Assembly: GCA_002368865.1 (NCBI GenBank)
Contig: DFDT01000063.1
Location: forward strand, 1-30,677
Direction: 5' to 3'
DNA from: Lachnospiraceae bacterium UBA3821
Lineage (GTDB): Bacteria > Bacillota > Clostridia > Lachnospirales > Lachnospiraceae
DNA length: 30,677 bases
Shown: piece after piece, positions 1 through 8,504 of the stretch
Numbering within the stretch: the stretch's first letter is position 1
How the letters are laid out: each line of letters opens with the position of its first letter
Made by a program: the position numbers and the translations under genes
The notes under the pieces: generated by a model
Databases searched by the model: none
Told to the model about the DNA's origin: nothing
The model's input: the letters and a program-made list of their open reading frames with translations, nothing else

Positions 1-747
1 CGTATCTTCCGCAACGAGGGAATGGACACCAAACACAATCCCGAATTTACAACGGTGGAATTGTATCAGGCGTATGCTGATTTCCACACGATGATGGATA
101 TCGCGGAGGGAATCCTTTCTTCCGCCGCAATGGAACTGCATGGCAGATACCAGGTCGAATGGCTGGGCGAAACGGTGGACTTAACGCCCGGATGGCGCCG
201 CCTGACCATGGTGGACGCGGTAAAAGAATACGCCGGTGTGGATTTTGGCGCGATCTCTGATGATGCTCAAGCGGTGGAAGCGGCAAGAGCAATCGGGGTA
301 GAATTGCCGGAAGCGGCAGAAAAAACCTGGGGTAACGCGCTGTATGCCTGCTTCGATCAGAAGGTGGAAGAAAAACTGATCCAGCCGACCTTTATCACCA
401 TGTATCCGGTAGAGGTTTCTCCGCTGACCAAGCGCAGCCCCGAAGACCCGCGTTTGACCGAGCGGTTCGAATTGTTTATCTGTCACAGTGAAATCGCAAA
501 CGCTTATTCGGAACTCAACGATCCCATCGATCAGCGGTACCGCTTTGAAAAGCAGCTGGAGCAGCGGGAGCGGGGAGACGACGAAACCGAAATGCTGGAC
601 GAGGATTTCCTGACAGCAATGGAATACGGCATGCCTCCCACCGGCGGCATGGGTATGGGAATCGACCGCTGCGTGATGCTGCTGACAGGTTCGGACAGCA
701 TCCGAGATGTGATTTTGTTCCCCACGATGAAGCCCTTGGACAAGTAA
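1..747 (+). CDS. lysS: Lysine--tRNA ligase, class II (C-terminal part; 5' end outside window)
   Basis: This is the C-terminal 248 residues of class II lysyl-tRNA synthetase, which charges tRNA-Lys with lysine in the cytosol. The frame is open from base 1. It begins within motif 2 (RIFRNEGMD), and motif 3 is near the end ([16 protein letters not shown], then [13 protein letters not shown]). The sequence matches the family to its normal C-terminus, so the 3' end looks intact although mobile-element debris starts just after it. A GC-rich hairpin with a T-rich tail at 847-880 probably ends the transcript. Identification is very secure. Confidence 0.97.
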   Translation, partial: RIFRNEGMDTKHNPEFTTVELYQAYADFHTMMDIAEGILSSAAMELHGRYQVEWLGETVDLTPGWRRLTMVDAVKEYAGVDFGAISDDAQAVEAARAIGVELPEAAEKTWGNALYACFDQKVEEKLIQPTFITMYPVEVSPLTKRSPEDPRLTERFELFICHSEIANAYSELNDPIDQRYRFEKQLEQRERGDDETEMLDEDFLTAMEYGMPPTGGMGMGIDRCVMLLTGSDSIRDVILFPTMKPLDK

Positions 748-799
748 AACCCTTGTAAATACAGTGTTTTCGGGCTTTACGAACGGTGAAAAAGTACGG

Positions 800-819
800 T
801 TTGACACCACTTTGACACC
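800..819. repeat. Two 9-bp direct repeats with 11-bp period after lysS
   Basis: TTTGACACC occurs at 800-808 and again at 811-819, 53 bp after the lysS stop codon. Close direct repeats of this kind resemble arm-type binding sites of tyrosine integrases. A pair with the same repeat length and period lies after guaA. The att-site role is inference. Confidence 0.4.
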
Positions 820-846
820 AAATGAATTTGAACTCAACATGGCTAC

Positions 847-880
847 AAGAAACACCTTGCTTCGGCAGGGTGCTTTCTTT
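847..880 (+). terminator. Rho-independent terminator of lysS
   Basis: CACCTTGC (853-860) pairs with GCAGGGTG (865-872) around a TTCG tetraloop, with one G-U pair. The stem extends through AAGAAA and TTTCTT, and a T-rich tract follows. It is the first strong hairpin downstream of lysS. Confidence 0.75.
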
Positions 881-906
881 TGCCATTATATACATATAAA
901 CCTATT

Positions 907-950
907 AGGGCGGGTTTGGGAGTATATCTCTCATTCCCGCCCTTTCTTTT
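907..950 (+). terminator. Second rho-independent terminator
   Basis: AGGGCGGG (907-914) pairs perfectly with CCCGCCCT (936-943), followed by TTCTTTTT. It lies only 27 bp after the first hairpin and may be the terminator of a gene lost from this debris-rich region. Confidence 0.65.
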
Positions 951-1260
951 TCCCGCGCAAAAAAATGAGAGCATACCACACAAAGTGACGGCTCTCATCT
1001 TATGTGTCTTCTCTTCAAGCGTTTCCCTGAAATCCGCTTCTGTCTGCACGGTGAAGGTGAAAGCGGCGATGATCTTTGGGATGCCTATTTCTTAGAGGGT
1101 AAATGCCAGCATTGTCCTGCCGTTATTACCTATGAGGATTTTGATCCGTCGAAGCTCTGCGTTGGCAGAGAAAGCGCTGATACACGCAAAGGAGTGTACA
1201 GCTACCAATCTTCTTAAAAGGTGTTGCCTATGTATTTTTGAGTAATTGTAGGGTGAGATA
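944..1260. other. Gene-poor stretch with a possible unidentified gene fragment
   Basis: No intact gene is visible. A plus-strand frame at 1002-1217 encodes a 71-residue peptide with protein-like composition in its middle (about residues 15-55, including GDDLWDAYFLEGKCQHCPA). It lacks a convincing ribosome site, and I cannot assign it to a family. Given its setting it is probably a fragment of a mobile-element gene. Confidence 0.3.
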
Positions 1261-1673
1261 ATGAAGAAGGCAGCAGTTGTGCGATTTGTTGGAAATCAAA
1301 ATGAATACAAATTAGGATGCGATAAATCTGCCTATAGATATTGCCGTGATAGGCTTTTGGAAAACTCACCAGGAGAGATTATGCAGATTGCGGTCAGCAT
1401 AGCCTGGCAGCATCATGAAGGATTTGATGGTAAGGGTTATCAAAATAAGCTTGAAGGTGAACACATTAATATATGCCAGGTGTGTAGCGGTAGCAGATAT
1501 TTTTGATGCACTGGTAAGCAAACGCTGCTATAAGGAACCTTGGACACCGGAACAGGCGAGAGGAGATTCTCAGTCAGGCTGGTTATCAGCTCGATCCCCA
1601 AATTACAAAACTGTTTAATGAGCATTTTGATGAATTACTTAAAGTTATAGAGAATTGTCCAGATGCCTCATAA
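1261..1673 (+). pseudogene. HD-GYP domain phosphodiesterase remnant (two frameshifts)
   Basis: Three overlapping frames can be joined into one continuous C-terminal HD-GYP domain (the c-di-GMP phosphodiesterase family). Frame 1 gives the stretch around IAWQHHEGFDGKGYQNKLEG, with the HHE and GYP-like GKGY motifs. Frame 2 continues from about 1477 with CVAVADIFDALVSKRCYKEP. Frame 3 takes over near 1560 with EEILSQAGYQLDPQITKLF and ends at TAA 1671-1673. The catalytic HD half is missing, and no single frame can make the domain. This is a decayed fragment; the family assignment rests on the HHE..GYP and IADVFDAL-type motifs and is fairly secure. Confidence 0.75.
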
Positions 1674-2282
1674 GCTTAATACTGGGAGAAAGGAAGAAGT
1701 AAAACATAAATCCGAATTCCAATATTACATACTGTAAAAATACATACTAATGGTATTGCTAAAGCGGCTGCGCCACAATGCTTTTGGGGGTGCGTGATGG
1801 GCGGTAGTAATGCAGGATAATAGAGAATTTCAAAACACTTTGAAATAGAACATCTTTGAAGATTTGGTGATTTAGGGCTTTTCGATGCCACATGCATTAT
1901 TTTTGCTATGGAAGGTAAAGGCATGCATGATGGTGGAATAGCTTTACCACTGATATTGCTGCAACAAAGAGATTCTAAAGCCTGTATTTGAGATTTCTTG
2001 ACGAATATTTCAAAAATTAGTATAATAAAGCGTCAATTTTTTCAAAGAAGCTTGATGAGAAAACGGAAAGGATAGGAGCTTTCTGCGTGTATATAAAAGG
2101 CTCGTTCAGCAAAAGCAGGAGATAAAATATCGATTTAAGGGAGAATGAAAATGGGATATTTCAAGTTGCAGAGCGGGTGTCTATTGGTATTCTCCTATAT
2201 CCTGTGGATTTATTGGAAAGATAAGCCCGACTTGTAGAGGTGACACATAGACAGACCAAGAAACTGATCAAGGAGTAAGAGT
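1674..2282. other. Non-coding debris between HD-GYP remnant and phosphotransferase
   Basis: No sizeable gene is supported. The stretch is visibly A+T-rich. A 28-codon plus-strand frame at 2151-2237 follows AAGGGAGAATGAAA and encodes MGYFKLQSGCLLVFSYILWI and a few charged residues, which looks like the truncated N-terminus of a membrane signalling protein. Together with the HD-GYP fragment this suggests decayed signalling genes, but the link is inference. Confidence 0.35.
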
Positions 2283-3122
2283 ATGAAACATCCAGATAAA
2301 TGGCGGGAAACCATTGATCCTTTCTCGCTTACTTATAAGTCCTTCCATCCAATAGAAATACTTGGCTACCCGCACGCCGGCAACGACGTATTCCATGCCG
2401 GGGGTATCTACGAAGACAAAGAAGTCCGGGCCTACATCAAGGTAGCAAGACAGAAGGGTGCGGCGATTGAAAACGAGGTGGAGATTCTGTCACAGCTCCA
2501 TTCGCCAATTTATCCCACAGTCATTGATTATGGGTTCGTCGGAACGCCCTTTTCCGTAACGCTGGAGCTGCCGGGTGAACGACTGTCGGTCATTGTAGGA
2601 GAGAATGAAACGTTGGAATCCCTTAGCTTTATGGAGGAATACGGCGCAGCGCTGGCAACACTCCATCAGCTTCGCATTTCCGCAGAGCCAGTCAAGGACA
2701 GAAGGTTTTTCCACACGCCGTCTGACGAGTTCTTAAAAACCTTGGGCTTGGAGGAAGGCAAAGGTTTTTTTGCAAATCCTCCCAAGAACGCTGTTCAATG
2801 CTTCTGCCACGGAGATTTCCACTATGCAAACATCTTATGGGACAGGCATCATATCAGCGGCATACTGGACTTTGAGCTGGCAGGGTATGGAAACCGTGAC
2901 TTCGACATTGCCTGGGCTCTGTTCCGGCGACCGGGGCAGAAGTTTATGAAAACGGAAGCGGAACAGGAGTCTTTCTTGTGCGGCTATCAGCAGGTCGCTC
3001 CATGCGACCGCGCGGCTGTTAAATACTACATGGCCCAATGCTATGTATACTTTCTGCAATTCAGCGGAGATGATGCTGAGTACTGCGATTACATACGCAC
3101 TTGGGTAAAGCGGTTGATCTGA
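2283..3122 (+). CDS. APH-fold phosphotransferase family protein
   Basis: This 279-residue protein belongs to the aminoglycoside/choline-kinase-like (APH) fold. The catalytic Brenner motif HGDFHYANIL lies around residues 178-187, followed by the metal-binding GILDFELAG (DFE in place of the classical DxD/DFG). Upstream, an N-lobe segment ENEVEILSQL carries a plausible conserved glutamate. GGAG sits 7 bp before the ATG at 2283. It stands between remnants of mobile elements and is followed by a sigma-like gene, a common arrangement of resistance or cargo genes on conjugative elements. The fold is secure, but the substrate cannot be told from sequence; it could be an antibiotic, a sugar or a small alcohol. 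Confidence 0.8.
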   Translation: MKHPDKWRETIDPFSLTYKSFHPIEILGYPHAGNDVFHAGGIYEDKEVRAYIKVARQKGAAIENEVEILSQLHSPIYPTVIDYGFVGTPFSVTLELPGERLSVIVGENETLESLSFMEEYGAALATLHQLRISAEPVKDRRFFHTPSDEFLKTLGLEEGKGFFANPPKNAVQCFCHGDFHYANILWDRHHISGILDFELAGYGNRDFDIAWALFRRPGQKFMKTEAEQESFLCGYQQVAPCDRAAVKYYMAQCYVYFLQFSGDDAEYCDYIRTWVKRLI

Positions 3123-3191
3123 AAGAGGTACTTAAGAATCAGCTCGTTAGAGAATTATGACAGTTTTAAGAAGGTATGTAAATTTTTCAGA

Positions 3192-3662
3192 TTGGAGGAT
3201 GAATATCCCGGTTGGACAGGAGATGAAAAGTATGGAATCATCACTGATCTTTCTAATGATGAGTTGCTGAAGGAGTTCTCGGTCATTATGAAAGCTCTAA
3301 GCCCTTATATCATTCTGAATAAAGACTATGAGAATGTACGGCGCGAGTCGATTAGCAATGAAAAGAAATTTGAATACCGTAGGCACAATTGCGACTGCCT
3401 GTTCGGCGTTGACGAAGAAACCGAGTACCACCATGAAAGTTTAATTGGAACAGACTTCGCAGAAGCCTTTGCTGAAGCTGATTCACTAAGAGAAGCGTTG
3501 GGCTGCCTGACAGAGCTTCAACGAAGCCGAATTGAAAAATATTACTTCCTCGGTATGACTTGCAGAGAGATCCGCGATAGCGAAGGAAAAGGGGCTACCA
3601 GTAGGGCAATTTTGTATTCCATTCAGGCTTCGCTGAATAAAATGAAAAAAATTCTTTCGTGA
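3192..3662 (+). CDS. Sigma-70 region-4-like HTH protein (mobile-element type)
   Basis: A 156-residue acidic protein. Its C-terminal part (LTELQRSRIEKYYFLGMTCR, then REI and an alternate HTH helix) resembles the region-4 helix-turn-helix of small sigma-like proteins found on Firmicute conjugative elements. The first usable start is TTG at 3192. However, the frame is open back to 3123 without an ATG, and the residues just before the TTG (VCKFFR) look protein-like, so the true N-terminus may have been lost or lie upstream at a non-ATG codon. It begins 69 bp after the phosphotransferase and may be co-transcribed with it. A regulatory role on the parent element is inferred. Confidence 0.6.
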   Translation: MEDEYPGWTGDEKYGIITDLSNDELLKEFSVIMKALSPYIILNKDYENVRRESISNEKKFEYRRHNCDCLFGVDEETEYHHESLIGTDFAEAFAEADSLREALGCLTELQRSRIEKYYFLGMTCREIRDSEGKGATSRAILYSIQASLNKMKKILS

Positions 3663-3764
3663 ACCTTCCAAAACACCCCCTGAACTTACTAGCTAGTGAA
3701 GGGATTGTTTGAATCCGGATTATAACGGCCGCTTTACATTATAAAACACGCGAGGATTTTCAAA

Positions 3765-3935
3765 ATGAAAACTGAAAGAAATATCAAGCGTGGAGACATT
3801 TTCTTCTACGATTTTGGAATGAACAGGGGAAGCATTCTGACGGAGCATTCCGGAGGCTTTTCTCAACGCGACCAATTCAAAATTTGCGAATTGTTTACAA
3901 TTTTCGAATGTTTGAAAGATAAAAATTTAGTATGA
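3765..3935 (+). pseudogene. MazF/PemK-like toxin, truncated after about 25 codons
   Basis: The frame starts at ATG 3765 and ends at TGA 3933-3935, giving 56 residues. The first 25 or so (NIKRGDIFFYDFGMNRGSI) match the N-terminus of PemK/MazF-type mRNA interferases as carried by Firmicute mobile elements. After that the sequence turns into unrelated A+T-rich DNA leading to the next gene. The catalytic core is absent, so it cannot be active. The break near 3840 marks a junction between element debris and older chromosome. The family call rests on a short stretch. Confidence 0.55.
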
Positions 3936-3986
3936 TGGACATGGACTTTTACAAGGCCGCATTTTTGAAGAATCGGGAGTTGAAAA

Positions 3987-4721
3987 ATGGATCGATTTCG
4001 TTTTAGAAAAGAGGATATTCAAAAAAGAGGCTGGAAAGAGTGGTTGAAAAACTACTGGTTCTATTATAAATGGCCTACCGTGATCGTTTTGTGTTCCCTG
4101 ATTTTGGGCGGGAGCATCGTTTACAGCATGCTGAATCAGATGGAGTATGACGCCACAGTCTATTTGGTTTGCCGCAGCGATACCGCGGCTGCGCTGGATG
4201 TGGAGAACCTCCAGAATAAATTTGAAAATTATGCCGGCGATTATGACGGAAAAGACGGGATCAATGTCTATTTTGGCTATTCGGCCCTGCCGATGGTAAG
4301 CGAGGACAATACCGATGTGGAAGGGTTGGAATCTCAGGTTGTCCGGCCGGATCAGGAAACGGAGGATATCCGAGAATATCTGGCAGCCACGACCGCTTTG
4401 GCGGGAGAAATGGACAGCGATACGGCGATTTATATCTTTGATGAGACGCAGTATAACGAAATGATGGAGGATACGGACCATCCTATTTTTATTGATTTGA
4501 GCGAAAAATATCCGGATCTGCCTATTGTGGATGGATGCAAATTGATGGTGAAGGATACGGTTTTTGCCAATGATTTTTTAGTGGTCAGCGACGAGCTGTT
4601 CTTTGTCGTGCGGGATTTGGCCTATATCCGGAATCACGACAAACAAAAGGTCATCGACCATTATGGTTATCAAATGGATTTTTTTGATGCCATCGTGCAA
4701 GCCAGTTTCCCCCAAAAATAA
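3987..4721 (+). CDS. Hypothetical membrane-anchored protein
   Basis: This 244-residue protein starts at an ATG with GGGAG upstream. It has a charged N-terminal tail (about 27 residues, FRFRKEDIQKRG), one transmembrane segment near residues 31-50 (TVIVLCSLILGGSIVYSML), and an acidic extracellular domain of about 190 residues. I recognise no family. The topology (positive residues first, then one TM) suggests N-in, C-out. Its 3' terminator hairpin at 4729-4739 has been split by the downstream element, so its transcript now probably ends at hairpins inside that element or reads antisense into the recombinase remnant. Confidence 0.75.
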   Translation: MDRFRFRKEDIQKRGWKEWLKNYWFYYKWPTVIVLCSLILGGSIVYSMLNQMEYDATVYLVCRSDTAAALDVENLQNKFENYAGDYDGKDGINVYFGYSALPMVSEDNTDVEGLESQVVRPDQETEDIREYLAATTALAGEMDSDTAIYIFDETQYNEMMEDTDHPIFIDLSEKYPDLPIVDGCKLMVKDTVFANDFLVVSDELFFVVRDLAYIRNHDKQKVIDHYGYQMDFFDAIVQASFPQK

Positions 4722-4728
4722 CCAAACA

Positions 4729-4743
4729 AAAAGCCCCGCCAAT
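4729..4743. other. attL: left half of split terminator plus AAT core
   Basis: AAAAGCCCCGC (4729-4739) is the exact reverse complement of GCGGGGCTTTT at 17186-17196, 12.4 kb away. The trinucleotide AAT follows it here (4741-4743) and precedes the partner there (17182-17184). Joining the two gives a perfect 11-bp hairpin with loop CAATA, the expected bidirectional terminator between two convergent genes. Confidence 0.75.
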
Positions 4744-4770
4744 GGGGCGGTGACTTAAGAAAACATTGAA

Positions 4771-4810
4771 GCAAAAGACGGTTTAGCTTGACGGCTATGC
4801 CGTCTTTTGC
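4771..4810 (-). terminator. Terminator of the recombinase gene
   Basis: GCAAAAGACGG (4771-4781) is the reverse complement of CCGTCTTTTGC (4800-4810). The recombinase stop codon (4795-4797) lies inside the loop, so the last codons are part of the hairpin. The minus-strand side ends in a T-rich tract. Confidence 0.65.
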
Positions 4811-6368
4811 TGTTTTTGAGTTGTATTGTGGGCTTCTTCGATAGCCCGTGTAAAGTCAAATGCACCGATGAAGTTATAGACAATAGTGATCTCCCTTGTC
4901 TTGGATTTCTTGTCTGCGTGGGACACTTCGATGCGGTCAATAAACTCTCGGAGAACTGCCGCGTCAAGCTCCTGCATACCTGTGCACTTCTTCACCGCTG
5001 AGACAAATGCCTTGGAGTTGGTTTTCTGCTGCTCCTGCTGTTTCAACTCCTTGCGCAAAACCTCTGCCATAGATTTAAGGTTGCTCTGTTCCAGCTCATA
5101 GTCGTGGGACATTTTGATAAATCTGTCATCGGACAGTTTACCCATTACATTGTCCTCATACAGTCTGGAAATGATGCGGTCAAGCTCTGCAATGCGTTTA
5201 TCAGCTTTTGCCAGCGTATCACGTTTCCGCGCAAATTCCGCGTCACGATCTCGCATACTGATGTCTGCGGCTTCCTGCATAAACTCGGCTTCGTGCTGGC
5301 TTACATAATGTATGGCTTCGCGCAGATTCTTTAGCACGATTTCATGCAGTACCACATTCTTGATGGAATGTGTTGTACATAGGTCTTTTCCTTTGCGGTA
5401 GGTGGAGCAGATAAAATATTTCTGTTCTTCCGTAAAATTCGTGGCGCGGCATTGATACATCTTGCCGCCGCACTCTGCACAGTAGAGCGGCCCGGAGAAG
5501 ATACCCATATCACCCATCTTGGTAGGACGGCGGCGGGATTTGCGGATATTCTGGACAATAATAAATACGCTTTCCTCGATGATCGCGAGCTGGGTGTTCT
5601 CAAAGATTACCCAATCCGCAGGATCGTTCCAGAGCTTCTTTTTGCTCTTGTAGGATTGCTTCGTTGTCTTGAAGTTCACTGTGTGTCCCAGATAGTCCAC
5701 GCGTTCCAAAATGCGGGAAACGGTTTCATTTGTCCACTTGTACGGATCAGCCGTAGGCTTGTTGCTGGCTGGCAGCCCTTTGGAATGAGCATAAGCAGTA
5801 GGATTCAAAATCTGATGCTGTTTCAGCCACTTGGCAATTTGTGTAGGTCCCAAACCGTCAACACAGAGGGAGAAAATCTTTTGCACAACCGCTGCGGCTT
5901 CTTCATCCACAATCCATTTCTTTTTGTCCTCCGGGTCTTTGATATACCCGTATGGGGGAATGGTAGTCAGATGTTCGCCGGATTTTCCTTTACTCTGCCA
6001 TGTAGCACGGATTTTCTTTGAGGTATCGCGGGCGTACATCTCGTTGAAAACATTGCGGATAGCGGTAACCTCATTTTCGCCCCGGGTGCTGTCAACGCCG
6101 TCATTGACGGCGATAAAGTGTACGCCAAACTCCGGGAAAAGAACATCCGTATACATACCCACTTGCAGATAATCACGCCCGAAACGGCTCATATCCTTTA
6201 CAATGACGCGCTTGATCTTGCATCGGCAAGCATACGCTGGAAACCTGGACGGTTGAAGTTTGTCCCCGAATAACCGTCGTCCTCGTCATAGTGCCGGATA
6301 GCGGTATACCCGTGATCTTTGCAGTAGCGTTCCAGAATCTTTTTCTGATTAGCAATATATGAGGTGAG
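4795..6368 (-). pseudogene. Large serine recombinase (TndX-like), N-terminus lost and frameshifted
   Basis: The 465-codon main frame (4795-6192) holds the end of the resolvase domain (DMSRFGRDYL), the recombinase domain (about IPPYGYIKDPE onward), a zinc ribbon (CAECGGKMYQC), a coiled coil and a DUF4368-type tail. The preceding part of the catalytic domain is in another frame (IANQKKILERYCKDHGY, then DEDDGYSGTNFNRPGFQRML). A single missing base near 6215-6220 restores the join as DAKIKRVIVKDMSRFG. Before IANQKK there is an in-frame stop, and the N-terminal strand with the catalytic serine (usually YxRxS) is absent, replaced by an opposing HTH gene. The protein cannot recombine DNA; it once inserted and excised this element. 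Confidence 0.85.
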
Positions 6369-6373
6369 TTAAA

Positions 6374-6703
6374 ATGAAGAATCCAGTTGATTCTTTTGCT
6401 GCTGCCCTCCGTGCTGCCCGAGCAAAGCGGCACCTTACCCAAAGGGCACTGGCAGATAATCTGCACATGAGCGTCCGTACCATTATTGAGATTGAATTCG
6501 GACGCAGCAAACCACGATTTGAAACGGTTGCATTGTTGGCAAAAGAAATGAATATCAGTCTGGATGCCATCGTATTTCCCGATACGGCGACTGCTACGGT
6601 ATCAAAAACCGTTACAGATTTCTTTGCAGGAAAGAGTGAAGCGGAAATACAGAAGTACATTTCCCTCTGCCAGCAGGCAGATGCATCTAAGACTGACAAG
6701 TAA
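6374..6703 (+). CDS. XRE-family HTH transcriptional regulator
   Basis: This 109-residue protein has a Cro/CI-type helix-turn-helix at about residues 8-63 (LRAARAKRHLTQRALADNLH, then TIIEIEFGRSKP). GAGGTGA lies 6 bp before the ATG. The tail (residues 75-109) is helical and of unknown role. It is transcribed against the recombinase remnant and begins exactly where that gene loses homology, so its arrival may have removed the recombinase N-terminus. It has its own terminator. It could repress element genes or itself; the target is unknown. Confidence 0.8.
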   Translation: MKNPVDSFAAALRAARAKRHLTQRALADNLHMSVRTIIEIEFGRSKPRFETVALLAKEMNISLDAIVFPDTATATVSKTVTDFFAGKSEAEIQKYISLCQQADASKTDK

Positions 6704-6741
6704 AAGGCGACTGTTCGGAATAATCCGGCAGCCGCCTTTTA
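6702..6741 (+). terminator. Bidirectional terminator after the XRE gene
   Basis: AAAAGGCG (6702-6709), then ACTG, pairs with CAGC, then CGCCTTTT (6733-6740). The T-run on each strand allows termination from both sides, including transcripts of the LemA/DUF3137 operon arriving from the right. Confidence 0.75.
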
Positions 6742-6809
6742 CTTTCATAGATTGAAGTATGCCTTTGGCGGGCAAACACTACGAATCGTCCGCGTTATAT
6801 ATGCTTTGA

Positions 6810-7010
6810 TTATTGCGCAGGCGGCTGATTTTGTACCGCGTCAATAAAAATAAGAGTTAGTCCAATGTAGCAGGAAAGAGCCAGCGCAATTAGCGACAGC
6901 AGCACAATACAGGCGATGCGCAGTTTCGGCTTTTTACGCAAGAATTTATAGACCAGCACGATGCCTGCCACAGCCAGTGCAAGCAGCAGAACGGCTGTTC
7001 CCAGCGTCAT
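6810..7010 (-). CDS. Small two-TM membrane protein
   Basis: This 66-residue protein is almost entirely two hydrophobic helices (residues about 3-23 and 32-55) joined by a basic turn, KFLRKKPKLR, that should face the cytosol. The start ATG overlaps the stop of the DUF3137 gene upstream by 4 nt (ATGA), which indicates translational coupling. It is the last gene of the cargo operon. No family is recognised; a helper subunit of the DUF3137/LemA membrane unit is a guess from position alone. Confidence 0.65.
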   Translation of the reverse strand: MTLGTAVLLLALAVAGIVLVYKFLRKKPKLRIACIVLLSLIALALSCYIGLTLIFIDAVQNQPPAQ

Positions 7011-7906
7011 ATGTTTGACTCCTTCTTATAGAGGGTATCCTCTACGCGCAGCGTATCGACAATATCGGTAAACCAGCGCAGCTCACCCAAGAATTTCTGG
7101 CGCAGTTCTTCCACATTCGCATTGTTTTTCCCAAGTTCAAAGAAGTCGCACCCGGTCTGGACCGCAACATGCAGCTTTCCGCTGCGCAGAAAGGACAGAT
7201 AAACCGTGCCGCCGCTCTTGTCCGCCATGGCGGTAATATATTCCATCATGTGCGGAGTCAGGAGGTAGTACGCTTCCTGCGGATCATCCGCTCTGACACA
7301 GAAGCGTTTGTCGAACTGCTCGTTATCCATCGTGACATTGCTTTTCAGACTTCTGCGGGTTTTCTTTGTCCGCTCTGAGATATATACTTCGCCGGCAAGT
7401 TCCTTGCCAAAGTCGCAGGTAAGCCACTGCCCCTTAAATTGTGTATTTCTGGTCTTTTCTGTTTGTCCGGTTTCGTTGTCGGTGTACTCTGTCTCTTCGA
7501 TCAGCTCGATGTCGCCCAGTTCAATGTTCAGCCCATTGTAGGCTGCCTTGATATGATCGCTGCCATCCGCGCAGTTATAGGAAAACGGAAACACCATGCT
7601 GCCAGGGTTAATTTTGCCCCACGGGTTATATTCCACAGCATCGCCCAGCACCGCTTTGATCACGCCGCTGATGACATCGTCGCTGAGGAGCTTTTTGAGC
7701 CTGCTGCTGTTCTTTTCCAGCTGGTATCCTCCTACCAGCGCAAGCACAATAAAGACAATTGCCACAGGGATCAATCCCGTGATAAAGCAAAGGATCGCCG
7801 CCGCGCCGGAACCGTAAGTCAGAATCTTAGCAACCGTTGCCTTGCTGCGCAGGGATTGGAGCTGGGATTCCAACTGCTCATTCGTCATCATCTGCTTTTC
7901 TTCCAT
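7007..7906 (-). CDS. DUF3137 domain membrane protein (copy A)
   Basis: This 299-residue protein has a short helical N-terminus (MTNEQLESQLQSLRSK), two transmembrane segments near residues 28-43 and 46-61, and a large domain of DUF3137 type. Recognisable elements are IKAAYNGLNIELGDIEL, the strand GQWLTCDF, then FDKRFCVRADDPQEAYYLLT and a final basic tail. AAAGGAG lies 9 bp before the ATG. DUF3137 proteins are often encoded beside LemA, as here (LemA starts the preceding gene, 17 bp away). No biochemical role is established. It is clearly paralogous to the copies at 8505-9473 and 10506-11402. Confidence 0.75.
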   Translation of the reverse strand: MEEKQMMTNEQLESQLQSLRSKATVAKILTYGSGAAAILCFITGLIPVAIVFIVLALVGGYQLEKNSSRLKKLLSDDVISGVIKAVLGDAVEYNPWGKINPGSMVFPFSYNCADGSDHIKAAYNGLNIELGDIELIEETEYTDNETGQTEKTRNTQFKGQWLTCDFGKELAGEVYISERTKKTRRSLKSNVTMDNEQFDKRFCVRADDPQEAYYLLTPHMMEYITAMADKSGGTVYLSFLRSGKLHVAVQTGCDFFELGKNNANVEELRQKFLGELRWFTDIVDTLRVEDTLYKKESNI

Positions 7907-7923
7907 GATCGCCGTCTCCTTTC

Positions 7924-8469
7924 TCAGAACGTCATTTTTACATCTTCGCGCTTACTTGCGTCTGCGGCGAAGAATTCCTTCGGCTGGCGCGAGCCTGCCA
8001 GCAGCTTGGCCGGGAACATAGCAATCGCCGTGTTGTAGGCAGTGACGCTGCTGTTATACAACCGCCGTGCCGCCTGCAAATGCTCTTCCGCGTCGCGGAT
8101 GCCCCGCTGAAGCTCAACGAAAACATCGCTGGAGCGCAGCTCCGGATAGTTCTCTGCCACGGCAAAAAACTTTCCGCTCAGGACGTCCATCTGCCGCTGG
8201 GCATCATTCATCTCCGCAACGCTCATGCCGCGGCGCAGCTCGATGACCTTTGTGAACAGCTCACTTTCATGACCCATATAGCCCTTGGCGGTGTCCAGCA
8301 TTTTGGTCAACATATCATAGCGCTTGGTCAGCGCAACCTCGATGCCGGAGAGGCCCTCCTGCACACGGATCTCTTTTTTCTTGAAGTCATTGACCGTTCT
8401 GATGCACCAGAACACGATGGCCAGAACTGCAATCAAAAAAACAATTACCGGTTTTATAGCCGATTCCAC
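7924..8469 (-). CDS. lemA: LemA family protein
   Basis: This 181-residue protein has one N-terminal transmembrane helix (about residues 5-24), then the long helical LemA domain: VQEGLSGIEVALTKRYDMLT, with AENYPELRSSDVFVELQRGI, and the usual end LYNSSVTAYNTAIAMFPAKL. LemA is a widespread envelope protein with a short extracytoplasmic tail and no agreed function. The start is GTG at 8469 with a modest purine-rich site (AGAGAAAG). It sits between two DUF3137 copies in one operon. Family assignment is secure. Confidence 0.92.
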   Translation of the reverse strand: MESAIKPVIVFLIAVLAIVFWCIRTVNDFKKKEIRVQEGLSGIEVALTKRYDMLTKMLDTAKGYMGHESELFTKVIELRRGMSVAEMNDAQRQMDVLSGKFFAVAENYPELRSSDVFVELQRGIRDAEEHLQAARRLYNSSVTAYNTAIAMFPAKLLAGSRQPKEFFAADASKREDVKMTF

Positions 8470-8504
8470 CTTTCTCTTTTTCTTGATTCAACCTGCGAAA
8501 AGGG

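Noticed and set aside
181..895. Minus-strand frames opposite lysS
   Set aside because: Shadows of lysS with no ribosome site or recognisable content.
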